Assembly (NCBI RefSeq): GCF_900110865.1
Contig: NZ_FOFD01000001.1
Span: 868,001-932,000 of the forward strand
Reading direction: 5' to 3'
DNA length: 64,000 nt
Source: Natrinema salaciae
GTDB taxonomy: Archaea > Halobacteriota > Halobacteria > Halobacteriales > Natrialbaceae
The notes under the pieces were generated by a model, which saw nothing but the letters and a program-made list of their open reading frames with translations, was not told where the DNA came from and searched no databases. The translations under genes were made by a program, and so were the position numbers. This document shows positions 1-8,134 of this stretch, piece after piece; the stretch's first letter is position 1; each line of letters opens with the position of its first letter.

Positions 1-149
1 TAGACGAGATCGTATCGTTCCATGTGAACTACAGTCGGGGGCAGTCGGATAATCGTTTCTGGTGGCGACCGCTTCGAGCACCGAGTGCGACGCTCCCGTA
101 CGAATTCGACGCCCCGACGTTCGGGACGAGGGGATTTACTCGAGTAGGA

Positions 150-161
150 ATAAATATTTAT
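150..161 (+). promoter_or_regulatory. TATA element of the gdh-gfcR operon
   Basis: A 12-bp AT-only palindrome (ataaatatttat) lies 24-35 nt upstream of the ATG at 185, the usual place for a haloarchaeal TATA box driving a leaderless or nearly leaderless mRNA. The symmetry is that of the TATA box itself, so it need not be an operator. Confidence 0.65.
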
Positions 162-184
162 CCTCACGGTTCCTAGTGGGGGGC

Positions 185-1309
185 ATGAAAGCCATCGCAG
201 TCACGCCCGGGGCGGGTGTCCCCGAAGTCGTCGAGCGGCCCGTTCCTGAACCGTCTCCCGGCGAAGCGCTCGTGCGGATCTGTCGCGTGGGCGTCGACGG
301 CACCGACTACGAGGTTATCGACGGAACGCACGGCGGCGTCCCCGACGGCGACGACCGACTGGTCCTCGGTCACGAGGCCGTGGGAATCGTCGAAGACGCG
401 AACGGAACGGCCCTCGAGGAGGGACAGTACGTCGTCCCGACGGTTCGACGACCGCCCGCGGGCGTCGAGACCAACGGGTACTTCGAGCGCGGCGAGCCCG
501 ACATGGCACCCGACGGCGAGTACGTCGAACGCGGCATCGTCGGGGCCCACGGGTTCATGGCCGAGTACATCACGAGTCCGGTCGACTGCCTCGTCCCGAT
601 CCCCGCCGAGCTAGCGCAGTGGGGGTTTCTCGTCGAGCCGATCAGCATCACCGAGAAGGCGATCGAGCACGCACGCGCGACGCGCTCGGCGTTCGACTGG
701 CGGCCCGAGTCTGCGCTCGTCCTCGGCACCGGGTCCCTTGGGCTGTTGACCACCGCGATGTTCGCGGAAACGCTCGGCTACGAACGCGTCTACTGCCTCG
801 GCCGAAAGGATCGACCGCACCCGACGATCGACATCGTCGAGCGGCTCGGCGCGACCTACGTCGACTCCCGCGAGACGCCGGTCCCCGAGATCCCGGACGT
901 CTACGAGTCGATGGACGTCGTCTACGAGGCGACCGGCTACGCGAAACACGCCTTCCAGTCGATCGAGGCGCTCGCACCCAACGGCGTCGCCGCGCTGCTC
1001 GGCGTCCCCGACGACTGGTCGTTCGAGGTCGACGGCGGCCGACTCCACCGCGAACTGGTCTTGCACAACAAGTCCCTCGTCGGTAGCGTCAACTCGAACC
1101 GGCGACAGTTCGAGGCGGCCGTCGACACCCTCGCCGGGCTCCCCGACTGGCTGCTCGAGGAGCTCGTCTCCGGCGTCTACGGGCTCGAGTCGGTCGACCG
1201 AGCGTTCCCGGAAGCGACCGCGCGCGTTCCGGCGGCCGGCGGCAGCACGGGTTCGGATTCGGATGACGATACGACTATAAAAACGGCGGTCGAATTCACG
1301 AGTATATGA
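185..1309 (+). CDS. gdh: Glucose 1-dehydrogenase, zinc-dependent MDR family
   Basis: The 374-residue protein oxidises glucose with NAD(P)+ in the cytoplasm, the first step of the haloarchaeal semi-phosphorylative Entner-Doudoroff pathway. The N-terminal GroES-like domain carries the zinc-site segment LVLGHEAVGIV, and the Rossmann domain carries GTGSLGL for the dinucleotide. The ending is unusual: after the family core there is an acidic Ser/Asp tail (SDSDDD). I start it at the ATG at 185, because the upstream in-frame extension to a GTG at 62 has no family character and covers the TATA element. It overlaps gfcR by 4 nt (ATGA), implying one transcript with translational coupling. Family and pathway assignment are firm; cofactor preference is not visible. 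Confidence 0.93.
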   Translation: MKAIAVTPGAGVPEVVERPVPEPSPGEALVRICRVGVDGTDYEVIDGTHGGVPDGDDRLVLGHEAVGIVEDANGTALEEGQYVVPTVRRPPAGVETNGYFERGEPDMAPDGEYVERGIVGAHGFMAEYITSPVDCLVPIPAELAQWGFLVEPISITEKAIEHARATRSAFDWRPESALVLGTGSLGLLTTAMFAETLGYERVYCLGRKDRPHPTIDIVERLGATYVDSRETPVPEIPDVYESMDVVYEATGYAKHAFQSIEALAPNGVAALLGVPDDWSFEVDGGRLHRELVLHNKSLVGSVNSNRRQFEAAVDTLAGLPDWLLEELVSGVYGLESVDRAFPEATARVPAAGGSTGSDSDDDTTIKTAVEFTSI

Positions 1310-1959
1310 AAAACGTCGACGACCTGATCGAGAGCGCGGCCGAGCTCGCGGCTCGGGGCCTCTCGAAGGGCGAAATCGCCGACGAGCTGAACGTCTCGCG
1401 GGAGACCGCGAGCTGGCTCGTCGAGCGCAGCAGTACCACCCCTCAGCCGACCGAACCCTCGACGCAGCAACCGGAGAGCGGTCCGAGCAGTCCGCAGGAC
1501 ATCCACGTCGACTGGTCTGCGATCGGCCGGGACAGCAAACGGATGAGCGCGATCGCCTCCGCGATGGCCGATATGCTCGCCAAACACGGCGAGGACGTCG
1601 ACCTGACGATCGGCATCGAGAAGGCTGGCGGCCCCATCGCCACGCTCGTCGCCCGGGAACTCGAGACCGACCTCGGGACCTACACTCCCGCGAAACACCA
1701 GTGGGAAGAAGGCGACATCGAGGAACTCGGCGGCACCTTCTCGCGGAACTTCGCTGGGATCCGCGACCGCGAGTGTTACGTCGTCGACGACACCATCACC
1801 AGCGGCACGACCATGCGCGAGACCATCGAGGCCATCCGCGCCGACGGCGGAAAGCCGCTAGCGTGTGTCGTCCTCGCCGACAAACAGGGGCTCGAAGAGC
1901 TCGAGGGCGTCCCCGTCTACTCGCTGTTGCAGGTCATCAGCGTCGGCAAAGACGAGTAG
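1306..1959 (+). CDS. gfcR: GfcR-type regulator of sugar catabolism (PRTase-like)
   Basis: The 217-residue protein fuses an N-terminal helix-turn-helix (about residues 18-42, GLSKGEIADELNVSRETAS) to a phosphoribosyltransferase-like domain with the PRPP motif VVDDTITSGTT near residue 160. Such proteins were once annotated as orotate phosphoribosyltransferase PyrE2. In Haloferax volcanii the family is the transcriptional regulator GfcR of glucose and fructose degradation. A pyrimidine role is unlikely because of the HTH. Coupling to gdh through an ATGA overlap fits direct control of the Entner-Doudoroff genes. A Gln/Pro/Ser-rich linker (about residues 45-62) joins the two domains. The inducing ligand cannot be seen from the sequence. 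Confidence 0.92.
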   Translation: MKNVDDLIESAAELAARGLSKGEIADELNVSRETASWLVERSSTTPQPTEPSTQQPESGPSSPQDIHVDWSAIGRDSKRMSAIASAMADMLAKHGEDVDLTIGIEKAGGPIATLVARELETDLGTYTPAKHQWEEGDIEELGGTFSRNFAGIRDRECYVVDDTITSGTTMRETIEAIRADGGKPLACVVLADKQGLEELEGVPVYSLLQVISVGKDE

Positions 1960-1984
1960 CGGTCTCCCGCGCCGACGAACGCGA

Positions 1985-1989
1985 TTTTT
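1985..1989 (+). terminator. Oligo-T stretch after gfcR
   Basis: A T5 run lies 26 nt past the gfcR stop codon in otherwise GC-rich DNA. Archaeal termination favours oligo-T tracts, so this is a plausible but weak terminator. Confidence 0.4.
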
Positions 1990-2070
1990 CGCTCCGGTCC
2001 AGGACTCGAGTGACGATGGCGCGATTCGATCGGGACGGCACGCCCGCTGGCGGTCGCGTCCCAGGGCGGT

Positions 2071-2076
2071 AAAAAA
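2071..2076 (-). terminator. Oligo-T stretch after the TFB gene
   Basis: A6 on the plus strand reads as T6 on the minus strand, 28 nt past the TFB stop codon. It lies between the convergent gfcR and tfb genes and probably ends the TFB transcript. Confidence 0.45.
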
Positions 2077-2103
2077 GGCGAGTTCGGAACGGCGCGGCGA
2101 CGG

Positions 2104-3066
2104 TCAGCCGTGAATGCCCATCGCTTCGATCTGTTCCTGATACCGGTTCCGGATCGTCACCTCGGTCACCTGTGCGACGTCGGCGACCTCGCGCTGGGTC
2201 TTCTTCTCGTTGCAGAGCAGCGAGGCGGCGTAGATCGCGGCTGCGGCGTAGCCCGTGGGTGACTTGCCGGAGAGCAACCCTTCCTCGGCCGTCTTCTCGA
2301 TGATCTCGTTGGCCTTGGTCTGGACCTCTTCGGACAGTTCGAGTTCAGAACAGAAGCGCGGGACGTACTTTTTCGGGTCGACGGGACGCATCTCGAGGCC
2401 GAGTTCCTGCGAGATGTATCGATACGTGCGACCGATCTCTTTGCGTTCGACGCGGGAGACTTCCGAGATTTCCTCGAGGCTTCGCGGGATCCCTTCCTTC
2501 CGACAGGCCGCGTACAGCGCGGAGGTCGCGACGCCCTCGATCGAGCGCCCGCGGATGAGGTCTTCCTTGAGTGCGCGGCGGTAGATGACCGATGCGACCT
2601 CGCGGACCGAGCGCGGAACGCCGAGTGCGGACGCCATGCGGTCGATCTCGCTCAGCGCGAACTGGAGATTTCGCTCGCCGGCGTCTTTGGTTCGGATACG
2701 CTCTTGCCACTTGCGCAGTCGATGCATCTGACTGCGCTTCTTCGAGGAGATCGAGCGGCCGTAGGCGTCCTTGTCCTTCCAGTCGATGGTCGTGGTCAGT
2801 CCCTTGTCGTGCATCGTCTGGGTCGTCGGCGCGCCGACGCGGGACTTCTCCTGACGTTCCTGGTGGTTGAACGCCCGCCACTCCGGGCCGGGATCGATCT
2901 GTTCTTCCTCCACGACGAGCCCACAGTCTTCACAGATGAGCTCACCCCGGTCGGAGTCCTTAACGAGATTATCCGATTCACACTCGGGACAGGCACGTAC
3001 CCCCTCCTGATCCTCGGTCTCGTCCGTCTCGCGCGTTCGCTCCCGCTGGCGGGTGGACCGTGTCAT
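2104..3066 (-). CDS. tfb: Transcription initiation factor TFB (TFIIB homologue) 1
   Basis: The 320-residue basal factor bridges TBP-TATA-BRE and RNA polymerase. The zinc ribbon uses Cys26, Cys29, Cys45 and Cys48 (ACPEC...CEDCG). The B-reader segment [15 protein letters not shown] follows, then two cyclin-like core repeats, with a BRE-contacting helix ending [13 protein letters not shown]. All functional elements are intact and the length is normal. The N-terminal 20 residues are a charged Arg/Glu/Asp extension. A second, more divergent TFB lies 12 kb away. The start at 3066 has a TATA box at 3094-3101 about 30 nt upstream, matching a leaderless message. Confidence 0.96.
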   Translation of the reverse strand: MTRSTRQRERTRETDETEDQEGVRACPECESDNLVKDSDRGELICEDCGLVVEEEQIDPGPEWRAFNHQERQEKSRVGAPTTQTMHDKGLTTTIDWKDKDAYGRSISSKKRSQMHRLRKWQERIRTKDAGERNLQFALSEIDRMASALGVPRSVREVASVIYRRALKEDLIRGRSIEGVATSALYAACRKEGIPRSLEEISEVSRVERKEIGRTYRYISQELGLEMRPVDPKKYVPRFCSELELSEEVQTKANEIIEKTAEEGLLSGKSPTGYAAAAIYAASLLCNEKKTQREVADVAQVTEVTIRNRYQEQIEAMGIHG

Positions 3067-3079
3067 CGCACTTTTATAG

Positions 3080-3095
3080 TAGTATCACCATACTA
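3080..3095 (-). promoter_or_regulatory. Inverted repeat between TATA and start of TFB 1
   Basis: TAGTAT-cacc-ATACTA is a perfect inverted repeat with 6-bp arms. It lies between the minus-strand TATA box (3094-3101) and the TFB start codon, so a protein bound here would block initiation. No cognate regulator can be named. Confidence 0.45.
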
Positions 3096-3101
3096 TATAA
3101 A
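3094..3101 (-). promoter_or_regulatory. TATA box of TFB 1
   Basis: TTTATATA on the minus strand, about 30 nt before the ATG of the TFB gene, is a strong haloarchaeal TATA element. A second AT-rich stretch (ctataaaag) lies closer to the ATG, too near to drive a leaderless transcript. Confidence 0.65.
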
Positions 3102-3177
3102 CGTTCGGGAAGGAGTTTCGCCACCCGAGCCGTATCGCCCGAAAACAGCGGATACAAGGGTTGAAAGGCGAAGTTTA

Positions 3178-3190
3178 CGATTCGGAATCG
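3178..3190 (+). promoter_or_regulatory. 13-bp palindrome upstream of rnhA TATA
   Basis: CGATTC-G-GAATCG is symmetric except for its central base. It sits about 5 bp upstream of the TATA-like ctttat (3196-3201), itself about 30 nt before the rnhA ATG. The position suits an activator or BRE-proximal site; its function is unknown. Confidence 0.35.
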
Positions 3191-3228
3191 GAAACTCTTT
3201 ATCCGGGTGCGGCCGATCAGGGAGACGA

Positions 3229-3822
3229 ATGCCGGTTATCGAGTGCGACGTCGAGGCAGCTCGCGAACGGCTCGAGGAGGCGGGTGTCGCCGTCGACTCG
3301 GGGAACACCGACCACGAACGCTGGCGAGCGAGTCGCGGATCGGCGACCGCCGTCGCCTACGACGACAAAGTCGTGGTCCAGGGGTCGAACCCGCGCGAGC
3401 TCGAGGCGCTGCTCAGGGAGAGTGGTGGGCGCGCACACCTCTATTTCGACGGCGGCTCTCGCGGGAACCCCGGGCCGGCCGGGATCGGGTGGGTGATCGT
3501 CACCGGCGACGGGATCGTCGCCGAGGGCGGCGAGACCATCGGCCGTGCGACGAACAATCAGGCCGAGTACGAGGCGCTGATAACGGTGCTCGAGGCCGCG
3601 AACGACTACGATTACGACGAGGTCCACGTCCGCGGCGACTCCGAACTCATCGTCAAACAGGTCCGCGGCGAGTACGACACCAACGATCCCGAGCTCCGCG
3701 AGAAGCGCGTGACGGTCCACGAGCTGCTGCAGTCGTTCGACGAGTGGACGCTCGAGCACGTTCCGCGCGAGGTCAACAGCCGTGCGGACGAACTCGCGAA
3801 CGAGGCGCTCGATCGAGCGTAG
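3229..3822 (+). CDS. rnhA: Ribonuclease HI (archaeal type)
   Basis: The 197-residue enzyme hydrolyses RNA in RNA/DNA hybrids. Residues 1-65 form a haloarchaeal N-terminal domain of unknown fold. The RNase H domain then begins HLYFDGGSRGNPGPAGIGW, which holds the first catalytic Asp. It continues with NNQAEYEAL (catalytic Glu), VRGDSELIVKQV (Asp) and a C-terminal VNSRADELANEAL (last Asp). The DEDD set is complete. The ATG at 3229 was chosen because a TATA-like element lies about 30 nt upstream; longer in-frame reading overlaps the TFB gene on the other strand. The gene for a conserved acidic protein follows 65 nt downstream. Confidence 0.93.
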   Translation: MPVIECDVEAARERLEEAGVAVDSGNTDHERWRASRGSATAVAYDDKVVVQGSNPRELEALLRESGGRAHLYFDGGSRGNPGPAGIGWVIVTGDGIVAEGGETIGRATNNQAEYEALITVLEAANDYDYDEVHVRGDSELIVKQVRGEYDTNDPELREKRVTVHELLQSFDEWTLEHVPREVNSRADELANEALDRA

Positions 3823-3887
3823 CGCCGGCGGCAAGAAGCGGACCGAATCGGCAAGGGCAAAACCGCTCGAGTGCGTACGATCACCCC

Positions 3888-4496
3888 ATGAGCGATCGGA
3901 ACGCGATCGACGCCGGCGGAGACGGGGGCGAGGCCGAAGCCGACGGGGAGCTCCCCAGAGGCGTCGTCGACGAAATCGAACGAGTGACCCGACTCGAGCG
4001 CGCTGCGGTCGACGACAACGAGGTCGAGGCCTACGAGAATCGACGCGACAAACTCCTCGACGAGCACGGCTTCACGTCTCGAGTCCGCGACGACGACGGC
4101 GACGACGTGCTCGTGTGCCACCCCGAGGAGTGGCACGAGGACGGCATCATCAGGACCGACCGCATCGACGACATCGACCGCGCGGTCGAAGTCCCGCTCG
4201 AAGGGACGGACGACCCGGACGACTGGGAGGCGGTCGACGAACACAACCGAGCGGTCGTCGCGGACGTCAGGGAGGCCCACGGCGACATCCACGGCGACAA
4301 CGCGGCGATACTCGCGGACTTCGCGGGCAATCACTACGCGAAGCCGATGGAGTCCCTGACGAGCGAGGAGCTCGCGGAGTTTCGGACCGAGTACGTCGTT
4401 CGGAACGCCTGGCCGTCGGAAAAACAACGGGACGTGATCGCGGAGTCGATTCGACTCGTCTTCGAGGCGGTCGACGAGCCGGTCCCGAAGCGGTAG
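3888..4496 (+). CDS. RnhA-neighbour conserved haloarchaeal protein
   Basis: This 202-residue, strongly acidic soluble protein has no catalytic motif I recognise. In haloarchaea proteins of this type occur next to RNase HI and have been labelled rnhA operon proteins. The first 25 residues are Gly/Glu/Asp-rich and probably disordered. A conserved-looking helical part follows (VTRLERAAVDDNEVEAYENRR), then HPEEWHEDGIIR, then a C-terminal helical segment with FAGNHYAKPMESLTSEE. The same strand and 65-nt spacing suggest cotranscription with rnhA. A role in nucleic acid metabolism is only inferred from position. Confidence 0.8.
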   Translation: MSDRNAIDAGGDGGEAEADGELPRGVVDEIERVTRLERAAVDDNEVEAYENRRDKLLDEHGFTSRVRDDDGDDVLVCHPEEWHEDGIIRTDRIDDIDRAVEVPLEGTDDPDDWEAVDEHNRAVVADVREAHGDIHGDNAAILADFAGNHYAKPMESLTSEELAEFRTEYVVRNAWPSEKQRDVIAESIRLVFEAVDEPVPKR

Positions 4497-4498
4497 TT

Positions 4499-4858
4499 CT
4501 AGTAGCTGTTCTCGACGATCTCGCTGATCTCGTCCGCGCGGTCGTCGCCCGTGACGACCTTCGAGAGGGTCCACTGAAGCCCGTCGAGGACGGCGTCGTA
4601 GCCGTCGTCGGTCAGCGAGTACTGGTTGGTCCGCTTGTCGAGTTCGCTCTTCTCGACCAGTCCGAGGTCGACGAGTTCGTCGAGGTTGGGGTAGAGTCGA
4701 CCGTGGTTCACTTCCGTCCCGTAGTAGTCCTCGAGTTCTCGCTTGATCGCCAGCCCGTACATCGGCTCCTTGGCGAGGATGACGAGGATGTTGTTCTGGA
4801 ACGCCGTGAGTTCGCGCGCGATACTCTGTTCGCCGGTGATTGATTGTGCCTCTGACAT
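4499..4858 (-). CDS. PadR-family winged-helix regulator
   Basis: The 119-residue protein has the PadR fold signature: an N-terminal helix (ARELTAFQNNILVILAKEP), MYGLAIKRELEDYYG as helix-turn-helix start, NHGRLYPNLDELVDLGLVE as recognition helix and wing, and a short C-terminal dimerisation helix. It binds DNA and usually represses its own and a neighbouring promoter. It lies tail to tail with the rnhA-neighbour gene, only 2 nt apart, and divergent from ppa. An inverted repeat overlaps its own start codon (4853-4874), which fits autoregulation. The effector is unknown. Confidence 0.88.
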   Translation of the reverse strand: MSEAQSITGEQSIARELTAFQNNILVILAKEPMYGLAIKRELEDYYGTEVNHGRLYPNLDELVDLGLVEKSELDKRTNQYSLTDDGYDAVLDGLQWTLSKVVTGDDRADEISEIVENSY

Positions 4859-4874
4859 ACGTGTGCAAATGTCA
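4853..4874 (-). promoter_or_regulatory. Inverted repeat at the padR start codon
   Basis: TGACAT-10 nt-ATGTCA is a perfect 6-bp-arm inverted repeat covering the start codon and leader of padR. A minus-strand TATA element (cttaaatag, about 4881-4890) lies just upstream. This is the expected place for a PadR autorepression site. Confidence 0.45.
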
Positions 4875-5063
4875 CCAGACTATTTAAGACTTGTCAACTA
4901 TTCCTTCGTATCAGCCGGTCGGACAGCCCGAGATCGGCCGCAACATTGCCGGGCACTGGTGTATGTGCCCGTTTCGCGTTTGTCGATTATCTGGCAACCG
5001 TCACGTGAATACTGACACTCGATTACGAAAGTACTTTTTGATCGACCGTGGATTCTCCGGTAC

Positions 5064-5594
5064 ATGGTCAACCTCTGGGAAGACCTCGAGACCGGACCGA
5101 ATCCGCCGGAAGAGATCTACGCCGTCGTGGAGTGTCTCAAGGGCGAGCGCAACAAGTACGAGTACGACAAGGACGTACCGGGCGTGGTCCTCGACCGCGT
5201 CCTCCACAGCAACGTCCACTACCCGAGCGACTACGGGTTCATCCCGCAGTCCTACTACGACGACGAGGACCCCTTCGACGTGCTCGTTCTCGTCGAGGAC
5301 CAGACGTTCCCCGGGTGCGTCATCGAGGCCCGTCCCGTCGCGTTGATGAAGATGGACGACGACGGCGAACAGGACGACAAGGTCATCGCCGTCCCCTCGG
5401 AGGACCCGCGGTACGATCACATCGAGGATCTCGACGACATCCCACAGCAGCAACTCGACGAGATCGACGAGTTCTTCGCGACCTACAAGAACCTGGAGGA
5501 GGGCAAGGAAGTCGAGACGCAGGGCTGGGAGGACAAGCAGGCGGCCTACGACGCGATCGAGCACGCCCAGGACCTCTACGACGAGCACTTCTAG
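5064..5594 (+). CDS. ppa: Inorganic pyrophosphatase, family I
   Basis: The 176-residue enzyme hydrolyses pyrophosphate to two phosphates and so drives nucleic acid and lipid synthesis. The metal-binding signature DEDPFDVLVL is present near residue 70. The substrate segment ERNKYEYDK lies near residue 30 and the VHYPSDYGFIPQ strand near residue 52. The length is typical for the soluble hexameric family. The Glu/Asp-rich C-terminal third matches salt adaptation. The ATG at 5064 is the first possible start of the family N-terminus (MVNLWEDLETGPNPPEEIYAV, written here only as landmark residues 1-20). It is divergent from padR across about 200 bp. Confidence 0.95.
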   Translation: MVNLWEDLETGPNPPEEIYAVVECLKGERNKYEYDKDVPGVVLDRVLHSNVHYPSDYGFIPQSYYDDEDPFDVLVLVEDQTFPGCVIEARPVALMKMDDDGEQDDKVIAVPSEDPRYDHIEDLDDIPQQQLDEIDEFFATYKNLEEGKEVETQGWEDKQAAYDAIEHAQDLYDEHF

Positions 5595-5732
5595 ACACAC
5601 CGTCGCGTGCGGTGTGACCCGTTCTATCGGTTCCGTCGGTGCTCCCACGAACCGAGACTCGAGCCGTCCGCTCGCGTCGATTCCCGAGAGTTATCTGCGC
5701 CCGTCGGGCAGATGCGTTATGAGCATGGGTAA

Positions 5733-5738
5733 TTTTAT
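5733..5738 (+). promoter_or_regulatory. TATA-like element of the 42-aa peptide gene
   Basis: TTTTAT lies 28-33 nt before the ATG at 5766, the correct distance for a leaderless transcript, in otherwise GC-rich sequence. It supports expression of the small ORF downstream. Confidence 0.5.
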
Positions 5739-5765
5739 CCCCGGTACCGACGTAGTGATTCCCGT

Positions 5766-5894
5766 ATGGCAGCATCCAACTCCCCGCGAACACCGTCGGC
5801 CGACGATGCGACAGACTCCGCCGCCGGCATGGCCCACCTCACGGTCGTCCCGACCAACTTCGATCCCGAAGACGCGAACGACAGCGACGAGTAG
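5766..5894 (+). CDS. Putative 42-residue acidic peptide
   Basis: A short open frame starts at ATG 5766 and ends at TAG 5892-5894. It encodes 42 residues with a Ser/Ala/Asp-rich N-terminal half and a more ordered C-terminal half, MAHLTVVPTNFDPEDANDS. An internal ATG (residue 22) could start a 21-residue version. A TATA-like element at the leaderless distance upstream and haloarchaeal codon use (C or G in third positions) support it. It lies alone between ppa and the phosphodiesterase-like gene. I do not recognise the product, and no transmembrane segment or cysteine motif is present. It may instead be a chance frame. Confidence 0.45.
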   Translation: MAASNSPRTPSADDATDSAAGMAHLTVVPTNFDPEDANDSDE

Positions 5895-6092
5895 CCGCCG
5901 ACCGTCCCTCGGACGCGGGCGGCTCAGCGAGCCCAGCGCTCCCGATCGGCGTCCTCGGCCGGACCGTTCCGCTCACTGGTCGGCGCGGCAGCAGTCGGCG
6001 ACGAGCGATACCGCGATCACCGTTGTGTCAGGCATTCACAAGACACTGTCTCGAAACGAACCTTCTTGTATGCGGTCGGACTACGTCCGTCC

Positions 6093-7436
6093 ATGGGTCT
6101 GTTCGACCGAATACGGGGCGACGGCGATCCCCGGGTCGCGTTTATCGGGGTCGACGGCGTGCCGTATAGTCTCCTCTCGGAGAACGAGGAACTGTTTCCA
6201 AACTTCGCTGCGCTCGCCGACGAGGGGACCGCTGACGAGATCTCGAGCATCGTTCCGCCGGAATCCAGCGCCTGCTGGCCGTCCCTGACGACCGGGATGA
6301 ACCCCGGAGAAACGGGCGTCTACGGCTTTCAGGATCGGGAAGTCGGTACCTACGACACCTACGTCCCGATGGGCCGCGACGTCCAGGCCGACCGCGTCTG
6401 GGACCGCGTTCAGGAAAACGGCCGCAAGGCGACGGTCATGAACGTCCCCGTCACCTTCCCGCCCCAGCGCGACGTCCAGCGGATGGTTTCCGGGTTCCTT
6501 TCGCCCGGGTTAGACAAAGCGGCCTACCCCGACGACGTCCGCGACTACCTCGAGACGCTCGATTATCGGATCGACGTCAATCCGAAACTCGGTCATCAGG
6601 AGGACAAATCCGAGTTCATCGAGGACGCGCACGCGACCGTCGACGCCCAGTACGAGGCCTTCCAGCACTACATCGAGGAGGACGACTGGGACCTGTTCTT
6701 CGGCGTCTTCATGACGACCGACCGTGTCAACCACTTCCTCTTCAAAGACTACGAACGGGACGGCGAGTACAGAGAGGAGTTCATCGACTTCTACCGGAAG
6801 GTCGACGACTATATCGGCCGCCTCCGCGAGTCGCTGCCCGACGACGTCACGCTGATCGTCGCCTCCGACCACGGCTTCACCAGCCTCGACTACGAGGTCC
6901 ACTTCAACGAGTGGCTCCGAGAGGAGGGGTGGCTCTCCTTCGAGACCGACGATCCCGAGGAACTGAGCGACATCGCCGACGACACGATGGCCTACTCGTT
7001 CATCCCCGGCCGATTCTACATCAATCTCGAGGGCCGCGAACCCCGCGGCTCCGTTCCCGAGGACGAGTACGACGCGGTCCGCGACGAACTCAAGGCCGAC
7101 CTCGAGGCGCTCGAGGGGCCGAACGGCAACGCGGTCGTCGACCGGGTCGTCGAGAAGGAGGAGGCCTTCCGCGGCGACCACGACGACATCGCGCCGGATC
7201 TGGTCGCGATCCCGAACAAGGGTTTCGACCTCAAGTCCGGGTTCAAAGCCGACGCCGAGATCTTCGATACCGGCCCACGAAACGGGATGCACAGCTTCGA
7301 CGACACGTCGCTGTACATCGACGACCCGGACGCGACGATCGAAAACGCCGACCTGTTCGACATCACGCCGACGATCCTCGACCTCATGGACGTCGACTAC
7401 GGCCGCAGCGAGTTCGACGGCGCGAGCCTGCTCTGA
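6093..7436 (+). CDS. Alkaline phosphatase superfamily phosphodiesterase
   Basis: The 447-residue protein belongs to the type I phosphodiesterase/nucleotide pyrophosphatase branch of the alkaline phosphatase superfamily. Evidence is the metal motif VAFIGVDGVPYSLL near the N-terminus, the nucleophile region SSACWPSLTTGMNPGETGVYGF, and the second metal cluster VASDHGFTSLDYEVHFNEWL. It ends DLFDITPTILDLMDVDY, typical of the family. It is predicted to be cytoplasmic, with no signal peptide. The nearest known enzymes hydrolyse phosphodiesters or transfer phosphates; the substrate cannot be read from sequence. The ATG at 6093 gives the normal MGLFDRIRGDGDP start; the extra upstream nine codons are unlikely to be used. 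It is monocistronic. Confidence 0.87.
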   Translation: MGLFDRIRGDGDPRVAFIGVDGVPYSLLSENEELFPNFAALADEGTADEISSIVPPESSACWPSLTTGMNPGETGVYGFQDREVGTYDTYVPMGRDVQADRVWDRVQENGRKATVMNVPVTFPPQRDVQRMVSGFLSPGLDKAAYPDDVRDYLETLDYRIDVNPKLGHQEDKSEFIEDAHATVDAQYEAFQHYIEEDDWDLFFGVFMTTDRVNHFLFKDYERDGEYREEFIDFYRKVDDYIGRLRESLPDDVTLIVASDHGFTSLDYEVHFNEWLREEGWLSFETDDPEELSDIADDTMAYSFIPGRFYINLEGREPRGSVPEDEYDAVRDELKADLEALEGPNGNAVVDRVVEKEEAFRGDHDDIAPDLVAIPNKGFDLKSGFKADAEIFDTGPRNGMHSFDDTSLYIDDPDATIENADLFDITPTILDLMDVDYGRSEFDGASLL

Positions 7437-7526
7437 GGCTTCGAGCCGCAGTCGCCGCTCGAGCCGTCGTGGTCGACCCTCCCGATTTCCGAAACTAATT
7501 TTCGTTTCGAGACCGAAGTCGGTGGT

Positions 7527-7895
7527 ATGAACGACTCGGCTATCGTCGGCGGATGTCTCGCCGTGGCGGTACTCCTCGCCGGAATCGTCAGCGTCGTCAC
7601 CGAAACCACCGCGGTGCTCGGCCTGACGCCGGTCGGGTTCGGTGTCTATTTCGCCGTCGGGATCGGGCTGCCGCAGTTCCTCCTGTACAGGAACAGCGGG
7701 TCGTCGCTCCAGCTCGGCCTGTCGATCCTCGCGGTCGTCGGTGCCGCGGTCGCCGTCATCGCCGGAGTCGTCACGGGAGCGCCCCACGACGAGTGGGGGC
7801 TCGGACTCGTAACGATCCTGCTGGTCGTCGTGGTCGGGAACCTGCTCGGGGCCGTCACGCGCGAGTTCCGCGCCGGCTTTCGATCCGGGACGTGA
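7527..7895 (+). CDS. Small four-helix membrane protein, unknown
   Basis: The 122-residue protein is almost entirely hydrophobic. Four transmembrane segments are visible at about residues 5-27, 32-50, 58-84 and 92-112, separated by short polar turns. The last residues (TREFRAGFRSGT) are basic and probably cytoplasmic. No catalytic or ligand motif is recognisable. It stands alone downstream of the phosphodiesterase-like gene and upstream of the DUF371 gene. The high content of Ala, Val, Gly and Leu and intact frame support a real gene. Confidence 0.72.
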   Translation: MNDSAIVGGCLAVAVLLAGIVSVVTETTAVLGLTPVGFGVYFAVGIGLPQFLLYRNSGSSLQLGLSILAVVGAAVAVIAGVVTGAPHDEWGLGLVTILLVVVVGNLLGAVTREFRAGFRSGT

Positions 7896-8134
7896 CTCGA
7901 GGGGACCGCTCGAGTCGTGCGTCCGTCGACGTGTAATCGGCGGGAGTGCGGCCGATAACGGGTATCCCGGCCCGCTGTCCGAGAGCACGAACCCAGTGGC
8001 GGCGTAAGCGAGCGTGTCGTGTGGCTGTGAAGACGGCCGACGATTCGAGATCGGGATCGAACTCCTCCCGGGAGCTATCACCGGTGCCGACCGGAATTCG
8101 AGGGCGTTTTCCGGCCGGCAACGAACCGGCGGGC

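Noticed and set aside
62-184. Upstream extension of glucose dehydrogenase to GTG at 62
   Set aside because: The added residues lack family similarity and the reading frame crosses the TATA element at 150-161.
1306-1959. Orotate phosphoribosyltransferase (pyrE) annotation
   Set aside because: The N-terminal helix-turn-helix and the coupling to gdh identify a GfcR-type regulator rather than a pyrimidine biosynthetic enzyme.
2704-3228. Long plus-strand frame reading into rnhA
   Set aside because: It runs antisense to the TFB gene; the real RNase HI starts at 3229, set by its promoter and domain start.
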